Assembly (NCBI GenBank): GCA_945948775.1
Contig: CAMFCK010000017.1
Span: 1 to 9,179 of the forward strand
Reading direction: 5' to 3'
DNA from: an uncultured Clostridia bacterium
Lineage (GTDB): Bacteria > Bacillota > Clostridia > UBA1381
DNA: 9,179 nt
Shown: positions 1 to 5,500 of the stretch, piece after piece
Position numbering within the stretch: position 1 is the first letter of the stretch
Layout: the number at the start of each line of letters is the position of its first letter
Translations under genes and position numbers: made by a program
Notes under the pieces: generated by a model
The model's input: only the letters and a program-made list of their open reading frames with translations
Told to the model about the DNA's origin: nothing
Databases searched by the model: none

Positions 1-267
1 ACAAGCAGCGTGTTCAGGCTTATAACCGCCATACAGGACGAGGCGCACCGCAGCGCGATAACACATCACCGCAGGCAGAGGGCAAAGAATATCACGCGCT
101 CGGAGCTTGACGGCATAGTCGGAGTCGGAGAAAAGCGTAAGGCGGCGCTTCTGGCTCATTTTAAGTCGGTAGAGGCTGTAAAGAACGCCACAACGGAGGA
201 GCTGCTGGCAGCCGGCATTGATAAAGCTACGGCACAAAATATATATGAGCATTTTAACGGAGCGTGA
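1..267 (+). CDS. uvrC: UvrABC excinuclease subunit C, C-terminal end (5' truncated by window)
   Basis: The first 88 codons, read from base 1 in frame 1, are the C-terminal end of UvrC, the dual-incision endonuclease of bacterial nucleotide excision repair, which acts in the cytoplasm with UvrB. The segment VFRLITAIQDEAHRSAITHH matches the end of the RNase H-like endonuclease domain that makes the 5' incision. After it comes a tandem helix-hairpin-helix DNA-binding module, visible as LDGIVGVGEKRKAALLAHF and then ELLAAGIDKATAQNIYEHF. The GTG at base 10 is an internal valine codon, not a start. The gene ends in TGA five bases before the next start, so the two are probably co-transcribed. The N-terminal GIY-YIG nuclease and UVR domains lie outside the window. 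The identification rests on motif recognition of the C-terminal module. Confidence 0.93.
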   Translation, partial: TSSVFRLITAIQDEAHRSAITHHRRQRAKNITRSELDGIVGVGEKRKAALLAHFKSVEAVKNATTEELLAAGIDKATAQNIYEHFNGA

Positions 268-272
268 TTTGA

Positions 273-1073
273 TTGTTCAGGCTTGTAAAAAACGGGAATT
301 TGTGGTATTATACTATAGATTCCTTTGAAAGAACCGGACTTATGAAGCATTGCTTTACAACGCGGCGCGGCGGCGTGAGTACAGATGAATATGAAAGTAT
401 GAATCTGCGTATGAATTGCAGCGACAGCAGAGAAAATATAATGGAAAACTACTGTATAATTTGCCGGGAGCTTGGTATTGATACGGATTCGCTTGTTCTT
501 TCAAAGCAGGTGCACGGGGTAGACATTGCCGATGTCGGGAAAAAAGACTGCGGAAGCGGTTTTACCCGCGAGAACAGCTTTGAAAGCGCAGATGCTCTTG
601 TTACGGCGGAGCCGGGCGTCACGCTGGTCACCTTTTACGCGGACTGCGTGCCTGTCTTTCTGCTTGATAAGCGTCAGGGTGTGCTTGCGCTCGTACATTC
701 GGGCTGGAAAGGAACGGCAGCGCGGATAAGCGCTCTTACGGCAGAGCATATGTCTGCTGTTTACGGCTCAAGGCCGGAGGATATTATAGCGGCTGTAGGA
801 CCTTCAATAAGAGCCTGCCATTTTGAGGTCGGAGAAGAAGTGGCAAAGGTATTTATTGAAAAATTCGGAGAAGAATGTATAGTATACGGCTATGAAAAGC
901 CGCATGTAGATTTGCAGCGGTGTGTTTTATCTCAGCTTTCAGACTGCGGAATACCGCCGGAAAATATAACGGACAGCGGTATATGCACCTATTGCCGCAG
1001 CGATTTGTTTTATTCGCACAGAAAAACAGGCGCAAGACGCGGCACAATGGCTGCGTTTGCACAGCTTGTATAG
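273..1073 (+). CDS. pgeF: PgeF/YlmD family purine nucleoside phosphorylase (polyphenol oxidase/LACC1 family)
   Basis: This 266-residue protein belongs to the DUF152/YfiH/LACC1 family. Members were first called multicopper polyphenol oxidases and were later shown to phosphorolyse purine nucleosides and deaminate adenosine. The family zinc/active-site motifs are all present: QVHG (His81), FYADCVP (Cys125), VHSGWKGT (His142), VGPSI with CHFEVGEEV at 166-180, and the C-terminal CTYCRSDLFYSHR and GARRGTMA. FTTRRGGVS near residue 28 matches the family N-terminus. The start is TTG at 273, preceded at 259-262 by GGAG. The next in-frame ATG (342) would remove the conserved region ahead of FTTRRGGVS, so TTG is preferred. 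The length is normal for the family. It is closely coupled to uvrC. The phosphorylase activity is inferred from the family. Confidence 0.9.
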   Translation: MFRLVKNGNLWYYTIDSFERTGLMKHCFTTRRGGVSTDEYESMNLRMNCSDSRENIMENYCIICRELGIDTDSLVLSKQVHGVDIADVGKKDCGSGFTRENSFESADALVTAEPGVTLVTFYADCVPVFLLDKRQGVLALVHSGWKGTAARISALTAEHMSAVYGSRPEDIIAAVGPSIRACHFEVGEEVAKVFIEKFGEECIVYGYEKPHVDLQRCVLSQLSDCGIPPENITDSGICTYCRSDLFYSHRKTGARRGTMAAFAQLV

Positions 1074-1091
1074 GGGGTTATATCAATAATT
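1073..1091 (+). promoter_or_regulatory. G-rich ribosome binding site with possible ATA/ATT start for the binding lipoprotein
   Basis: The run GGGGGT overlapping the pgeF stop codon resembles a ribosome binding site. Eight bases after it, in frame with the downstream lipoprotein, is ATA (1086), then ATT (1089), CGG and AAA. Starting here gives the complete 18-residue signal peptide MIRKLIAVLSAICTLLCS before the lipobox cysteine. A single change, ATA to ATG, would restore a normal start. The sequence shows the spacing and the intact signal-peptide coding sense. Use of a rare start codon is inference. Confidence 0.35.
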
Positions 1092-1106
1092 CGGAAATTA
1101 ATTGCC

Positions 1107-2606
1107 GTGCTTTCGGCGATATGCACGCTGTTGTGCTCCTGCGCGATGGGCGGTGAGCAGGGCGGAGAGCTTATAATAGAAAATAGTGAAAATATAATTA
1201 ATCTGTCGGCATACGGTGTAGACACCTTTAATCCTCTGCGCACAAAGTCGGAATCGGCGGCACAGCTGATGTGGCTGATATATGAGCCGCTGTTTTATCA
1301 TGATGAGGATCTGCGCCCTGAGCCGGGGCTTGCCGAACGGGTTGTAATGTCAGCGGATCGCATGTATGCAACGGTTGTGCTGACCGACGGCACTGTGTGG
1401 CAGGACGCAAGTCCGCTTTGCGCTGAGGATGTGGTGTACTCGATAAACGAGATAAAAGGCGGAGATTCGCTTTATAAGCATAATGTGGCATATATCGCGT
1501 CTGCAAAAGCGCAGGAGGACGGTACGGTGCTTCTTGAACTATATGAGCCGGTCATGAATATTGAAGGCTGCCTGAGCTTCCCGATCATTAAAAACGGTTC
1601 ATCGGGAACAATTGATGAGAAGCCTGACGGAACGGGTGCGTTCAGGGTGTCTGAAAAAAATGCATCAAAGCTGTATCTTGTTCCTAATGAGAAATACCGC
1701 GCAAGCTCCGGTTCTGTGACGGCGGTCAACGTAAGGCTTATGCGAAGCGCGATATCATGTGTCAATGCCTTTGAGGCAAATGAGCTTGATGTAATAACCT
1801 CAAGCGAAATTGATTTGGGACAGAAAACTCCGGGCGGAAATATTACAGTAAGGAATTATACCTCGAACCGTTTCACGTTTCTTGGCTTTAACAATACTCT
1901 GGCTAAATATGAACAGCCGTATCTGAGGCAGGTAATTGCTGAGATAATAGACCGAGATAAGCTTATAGAATCAGCATTATACGGGCGAGGAGTGCCCTGT
2001 GCCGCACCGGTAAATCCGGACGCGTGGTTTTATACGCAGGCGCAGGGCCCGGAGCTTGATATACGCGGCACAATGAGCAAAGCAGGGTACAGTCTGAACG
2101 GCGGGATATATACTGACGAACAAGGCATACAGGCGGAGGTGTCGGTGCTTGTGCCGATGGAAAATGCGCAGAAAATAGCGGCGGCGGAGCTTATAGCGTC
2201 ACAGCTTGAATATGCCGGGATAAGTGCAAGGCTTGAGCAGGTAAGCTTTGATGAATATAAAAGCAGAATTGATGATAAGAATTATGATATGTTCCTGGGT
2301 GAGGTCATCATGGAGGATAATCTTGACCCCGGCTTTCTCACAGAAAGCGGAAACTATTTCGGCTTTTACAGTCAGCAGCTTTCGGACGCGGCATACGCGC
2401 TGAGATACTGTGCGGATGATGAATCGCTCAGCCGGGCACTCCTTGCGTATGAACAGGTGTTTTTTGAAAATCCTCCGTTTGTGCCGCTTTATTACAGTAC
2501 GGACGGAGTTGTGTACACAAAGCAGCTCTCGGGAGTAGAGCAGCCGAATTTTTACAACAGCCTTGCAGGACTGGAAAAATGGTATTTCAGGGCAACGGCG
2601 GAGTAG
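1107..2606 (+). CDS. Family 5 extracellular solute-binding lipoprotein (oligopeptide/dipeptide type)
   Basis: This is a substrate-binding protein of the SBP_bac_5 family, which captures peptides, nickel or other small ligands outside the membrane for an ABC importer. Typical features are AAQLMWLIYEPLF near residues 51-63, TVVLTDGTVWQDASPLCAEDVVYSIN around 89-114, and DGTGAFRV. The length of about 500 residues is usual. The N-terminus has a lipobox-like L9-C10-S11-C12, suggesting a lipoprotein anchored through Cys12. The GTG start at 1107 is the only conventional start codon before this region, but it gives a signal peptide without the positive N-terminal segment. Reading upstream in frame gives I-I-R-K-L-I-A-V, a normal n-region, with no ATG, GTG or TTG available. 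No permease or ATPase gene is adjacent, so the transporter partner and ligand are unknown. Confidence 0.88.
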   Translation: MLSAICTLLCSCAMGGEQGGELIIENSENIINLSAYGVDTFNPLRTKSESAAQLMWLIYEPLFYHDEDLRPEPGLAERVVMSADRMYATVVLTDGTVWQDASPLCAEDVVYSINEIKGGDSLYKHNVAYIASAKAQEDGTVLLELYEPVMNIEGCLSFPIIKNGSSGTIDEKPDGTGAFRVSEKNASKLYLVPNEKYRASSGSVTAVNVRLMRSAISCVNAFEANELDVITSSEIDLGQKTPGGNITVRNYTSNRFTFLGFNNTLAKYEQPYLRQVIAEIIDRDKLIESALYGRGVPCAAPVNPDAWFYTQAQGPELDIRGTMSKAGYSLNGGIYTDEQGIQAEVSVLVPMENAQKIAAAELIASQLEYAGISARLEQVSFDEYKSRIDDKNYDMFLGEVIMEDNLDPGFLTESGNYFGFYSQQLSDAAYALRYCADDESLSRALLAYEQVFFENPPFVPLYYSTDGVVYTKQLSGVEQPNFYNSLAGLEKWYFRATAE

Positions 2607-2616
2607 GAGGGATGTT

Positions 2617-3840
2617 ATGCCGGGAAAGTGTATAGTCATAATCGGCGCCGGCGCAGCCGGACTTCTTGCTGCTTCAAGAGCAAGGCTTCATGCAGAGAAG
2701 GTCATTGTAATTGAGCGCAATGAAATATGTGCGCGGAAGGTGAGGATTACCGGTAAAGGACGATGCAATGTCACCAATATTGCCGACATTGACGGAATAC
2801 TGGAGAATATTCCGACAAACAGCCGATTTTTGTACAGTGCGCTTAACGCATTCACGAATTATGATGTTATAGCTATGCTTGAAGATTATAATGTGCCTAC
2901 AAAGGTGGAACGGGGCGGCAGGGTGTTTCCACAGTCGGATAAGGCTAAGGACGTTGCTGACGCGCTTGTAAGGGCAGCCACAGGGGAAAATGTTCTGTTC
3001 GTAAAGGCGAAGGCAACCGAAATTATCACGGAAAATTCACGCGTTACGGCTGTTGCCTGCGGAAAGATCAAATATCCGTGCGACAGCGTGATACTTGCCG
3101 CGGGAGGGAAATCCTATCCGCTGACCGGCTCGGACGGCTCAGGTTATAGGCTTGCCGCAAGGCTCGGTCATACTGTAATTACGCCGAGACCGTCGCTGAT
3201 ACCGCTTGTGACAGCGCAAAAATGGGTTAAAGAACTGATGGGGCTGTCGCTTAAGAATGTCAGCCTTAATATATACAGCGAAGGACAAAAGGTATTTTCG
3301 GATTTCGGAGAGATGCTGTTTACGCATTTCGGAATTTCGGGACCGATAGTGCTGTCCGCTTCGGCGCATATCCGCGATATAGGAGAAAAGAAGTATTCCG
3401 CAAAAATTGATTTAAAGCCTGCGCTTGACGAAAAACAGCTTGACAGCCGCATTTTGCGGGATTTTGAAGAAGCAGGAAAAAAACATTTGATAAATGCGAT
3501 GGACAAACTCTTGCCAAAAGCGCTGATACCTGTTATAATTAAATTATCCGGCATAGATCCCCATAAAGAGGTATGCTCTGTGACAAAAAAGGAACGCGCG
3601 AGGCTGTGCTGCCTTATAAAGTCGCTTGAGCTTGATATAACCGGCACACGGCCGATCGAGGAGGCAATAGTCACCGCAGGGGGTATAAAATGCTCCGAGA
3701 TAAATCCGTCCACAATGCAGTCAAAGCTTATAGACGGTCTGTATTTTGCAGGAGAGATTATAGATGTTGACGCATATACAGGCGGATTTAACCTGCAGAT
3801 AGCTTTTTCTACAGGCTATCTTGCCGGGGAGAATGCATAA
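2617..3840 (+). CDS. HI0933-like NAD(P)/FAD-dependent oxidoreductase (YhiN/YtfP family)
   Basis: This 407-residue flavoprotein belongs to the HI0933/aminoacetone oxidase-like family (relatives YhiN and YtfP), whose cellular reaction is not firmly known. The N-terminal Rossmann dinucleotide motif is VIIGAGAAGL (G10, G12, G15), followed by an acidic residue at the end of the second strand (E33). The family signature KVRITGKGRCNVTN follows at 41-54. The C-terminal FAD-contacting block reads AGGIKCSEINPSTMQSKL and then GLYFAGEIIDVDAYTGGFN at 374-392. The ATG at 2617 has AGGAGG six bases upstream. Upstream in-frame codons reach back to 2563, but they overlap the preceding gene and lack a matching signal. 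The gene starts 10 bases after the lipoprotein stop. In Clostridia this gene is commonly found upstream of cmk, as here. Confidence 0.9.
   Translation: MPGKCIVIIGAGAAGLLAASRARLHAEKVIVIERNEICARKVRITGKGRCNVTNIADIDGILENIPTNSRFLYSALNAFTNYDVIAMLEDYNVPTKVERGGRVFPQSDKAKDVADALVRAATGENVLFVKAKATEIITENSRVTAVACGKIKYPCDSVILAAGGKSYPLTGSDGSGYRLAARLGHTVITPRPSLIPLVTAQKWVKELMGLSLKNVSLNIYSEGQKVFSDFGEMLFTHFGISGPIVLSASAHIRDIGEKKYSAKIDLKPALDEKQLDSRILRDFEEAGKKHLINAMDKLLPKALIPVIIKLSGIDPHKEVCSVTKKERARLCCLIKSLELDITGTRPIEEAIVTAGGIKCSEINPSTMQSKLIDGLYFAGEIIDVDAYTGGFNLQIAFSTGYLAGENA
3511..3539 (+). promoter_or_regulatory. Candidate internal promoter ahead of aroH-cmk-plsC-ispH/rpsA
   Basis: Inside the flavoprotein gene there is TTGCCA (3511-3516, 5 of 6 matches to the -35 consensus). 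After 17 bases it is followed by a perfect TATAAT (3534-3539) preceded by TG one base upstream, an extended -10 element. It lies about 365 bases before aroH. The composition around it is coding, so it may be a chance match, but the agreement in all elements is unusually good. Promoter function is inferred. Confidence 0.4.
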
Positions 3841-3851
3841 AATGAATATGC

Positions 3852-3873
3852 CGCGCGGACGGCGTCCGCTGCG
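3852..3873 (+). repeat. Short GC-rich inverted repeat between the flavoprotein gene and aroH
   Basis: GCGGAC (3855-3860) and GTCCGC (3864-3869) can pair around a GGC loop. CGC (3852-3854) with GCG (3871-3873) extends the stem if T3870 is bulged. The bases after it are TTATATGATATAC with no run of T, so this is not a standard Rho-independent terminator. It could be an RNA processing or stability element in the 64-base intergenic stretch, or have no role. Confidence 0.4.
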
Positions 3874-3904
3874 TTATATGATATACTGAAAGGGTTGATG
3901 TAAA

Positions 3905-4267
3905 ATGGTTAGAGCGTTTCGCGGCGCGATCACGGTAGACAGTAACGAAAAAGAGGAGATTTTGTCGGCGACAGCATTGCTGTATGACGAGATGGTTGCC
4001 AGAAATTCTCTTGACGCAAATGATTTTGTGTGTATGTTCTTTTCGCTGACGCCGGATCTTGACGCGGTATTTCCGGCAAGAGCGGTCAGAGAACGCGGAG
4101 TTACAAACGTGCCGCTTATGTGTATGACGGAAATACCTGTTGACGGAGCTCTTGAAAAGTGTGTGCGCATACTGCTGCTGTCAAACAGCGGCAAGAGTCT
4201 CGACGAGATTGAGCATGTATATATGCGCGAGGCAATTAAGCTGCGCCCTGATCTTGTAAAGGACTGA
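3905..4267 (+). CDS. aroH: Chorismate mutase, AroH type
   Basis: This 120-residue protein is a monofunctional AroH-class chorismate mutase, which converts chorismate to prephenate in phenylalanine and tyrosine synthesis as a trimer. Compared with the Bacillus subtilis enzyme, the known active-site residues are all found with a one- or two-residue offset: Arg6 (Arg7), Phe56 (Phe57), Arg62 (Arg63), Cys73 (Cys75), Glu76 (Glu78), Arg88 (Arg90) and Tyr106 (Tyr108). The motifs MVRAFRGAIT, FPARAVRERG, CMTEIPVDGALEKCVR and HVYMREAIKLRPDL are characteristic. The length is normal. The start is ATG at 3905, with AAAGGG upstream at a rather long spacing of 11 bases. It precedes cmk by 16 bases and is likely in the same transcript. 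No other aromatic-pathway gene is in the window. Confidence 0.95.
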   Translation: MVRAFRGAITVDSNEKEEILSATALLYDEMVARNSLDANDFVCMFFSLTPDLDAVFPARAVRERGVTNVPLMCMTEIPVDGALEKCVRILLLSNSGKSLDEIEHVYMREAIKLRPDLVKD

Positions 4268-4283
4268 AAGGATATTATGTCAG

Positions 4284-4919
4284 ATGAAAAATATAAATAT
4301 TGCTGTTGACGGACCTGCCGGAGCAGGCAAGAGTACAATATCAAGAGCGGTCGCGAAAAAGCTTGGCTTCATATATGTCGACACCGGGGCAATGTACCGC
4401 GCATGCGCATTGTATGCGATTGAAAACGGACTTGAAATACGCTATACCGATGCCGGTCAGCGGATATATCTGTGCGGAAGGGATGTTTCCGAACGTATCA
4501 GGGAGCCTGATGTCAGTATAGGCGCCTCGGATATAGCAACGATACCGCAGGTGCGCATCAAGCTTGTTGAGCTTCAGAGAGAGCTTGCGCGGGGAAACAA
4601 TGTAATAATGGACGGACGCGACATAGGTACATATGTGCTTCCCGATGCAGATGTAAAAATATTCTTGACAGCATCGGTGGAGGAACGTGCCAGACGACGG
4701 TTTGACGAACTGAAAGCAAAGGCTGTGCAGACGGATTTTGAACAGGTCAGGCGCGACATGCAGTACCGTGATAAAAATGACTCGGAGCGTGAATTTGCGC
4801 CGCTCAGACGTGCTGAGGACGCTGTGCTGATTGATACGACAGAGCTTGATTTTGACGCTGCGGTGGAAGCGGTGCTTGGCGCGGTTGCTTCATCACAAAA
4901 GAGAAAGGATATGAAATAA
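4284..4919 (+). CDS. cmk: (d)CMP kinase (cytidylate kinase)
   Basis: This 211-residue cytidylate kinase phosphorylates CMP and dCMP with ATP in the cytoplasm. The P-loop GPAGAGKST lies at residues 10-18, the CMP-binding DTGAMYR at 33-39, IATIPQVRIKLVELQRELA in the middle, MDGRDIGT and KIFLTASVEERARRR after it, and RDKNDSERE in the lid region. The protein is slightly short because the NMP-binding insert is reduced: only about 17 residues separate AMYRA from GQRIYLCGRDV, where I recall about 34 in the B. subtilis enzyme. The reading frame is intact on both sides. The start is ATG at 4284, 11 bases after AAAGGA. An out-of-frame ATG at 4277 lies closer to that site. The stop codon abuts the plsC start, suggesting translational coupling. 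Confidence 0.94.
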   Translation: MKNINIAVDGPAGAGKSTISRAVAKKLGFIYVDTGAMYRACALYAIENGLEIRYTDAGQRIYLCGRDVSERIREPDVSIGASDIATIPQVRIKLVELQRELARGNNVIMDGRDIGTYVLPDADVKIFLTASVEERARRRFDELKAKAVQTDFEQVRRDMQYRDKNDSEREFAPLRRAEDAVLIDTTELDFDAAVEAVLGAVASSQKRKDMK

Positions 4920-5498
4920 GTGTTTTACAAATTTGCGTTATGGGTATGCCGGATCTGCCTGTTCTTTGTATTCCGCTTAAAGTGTGTGGGAAAGGAGAAT
5001 ATCCCGAAGCAGGGCGGATGCATACTTGCGCTTAATCACCGAAGCGACCTGGACGTTGTATTTGCAGGTATGACCTGCCCGAGAAGGCTCAGATTTATGG
5101 CCAAGTCGGAGCTGTTCCGCAATAAGCTTTTCGGCGGTCTGATCAAGTCGTTAGGCGCTTTCCCGGTTCACCGTGATACGGGAGACATCGGAGCGATAAA
5201 GAGCGCGCTGTCAAAGCTCGGAGCAGGTGAAATGGTGCTTATGTTCCCGGAGGGACGCAGAGTGACAGATGAAAAAAGCGCAAAGGCAAAGCCGGGAGCG
5301 GTAATGCTTGCGGTGCGCGCGCAGGTGCCAATTCAGCCTGCGTATATCAGCGGAAAAATAGGCTTTATGCGCAAGATTACCATCACCTACGGCAAACCGA
5401 TATATTATACCGAGCATTACGGCGAAAAGCTGAGCGTTGAGCAGCTGCAAAGCCTGAGCGATGAGATGATGCAGACTATACGCGGACTGAAGGTGTGA
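4920..5498 (+). CDS. plsC: Lysophospholipid acyltransferase (1-acylglycerol-3-phosphate acyltransferase, PlsC)
   Basis: This 192-residue protein belongs to the PlsC/LPLAT family, which acylates lysophosphatidic acid at the membrane to give phosphatidic acid for phospholipid synthesis. The catalytic motif H-x4-D appears as NHRSDLD (His40, Asp45). The acyl-acceptor motif FPVHRD is at 81-86, and FPEGRR at 109-114 is a variant of the usual FPEGTR. VPIQPAYISG is the fourth block. The N-terminal stretch, about residues 2-20, is hydrophobic and could be a membrane anchor. Translation most likely begins at GTG 4920, directly after the cmk TAA, with AAAGGA at 4904-4909. The stop codon overlaps the next candidate ATG by one base (TGATG). 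The cmk-plsC-ispH order is a familiar clostridial arrangement. Confidence 0.92.
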   Translation: MFYKFALWVCRICLFFVFRLKCVGKENIPKQGGCILALNHRSDLDVVFAGMTCPRRLRFMAKSELFRNKLFGGLIKSLGAFPVHRDTGDIGAIKSALSKLGAGEMVLMFPEGRRVTDEKSAKAKPGAVMLAVRAQVPIQPAYISGKIGFMRKITITYGKPIYYTEHYGEKLSVEQLQSLSDEMMQTIRGLKV

Positions 5499-5500
5499 TG

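Noticed and set aside
3168..3713. Minus-strand open frame of 181 codons opposite the flavoprotein gene.
   Set aside because: The + strand frame here has clear flavoprotein motifs; the antisense product is serine-rich with no family features.
3852..3880. Inverted repeat as a terminator for the flavoprotein gene.
   Set aside because: No run of T follows the stem; the next bases are TTATATGATATAC.
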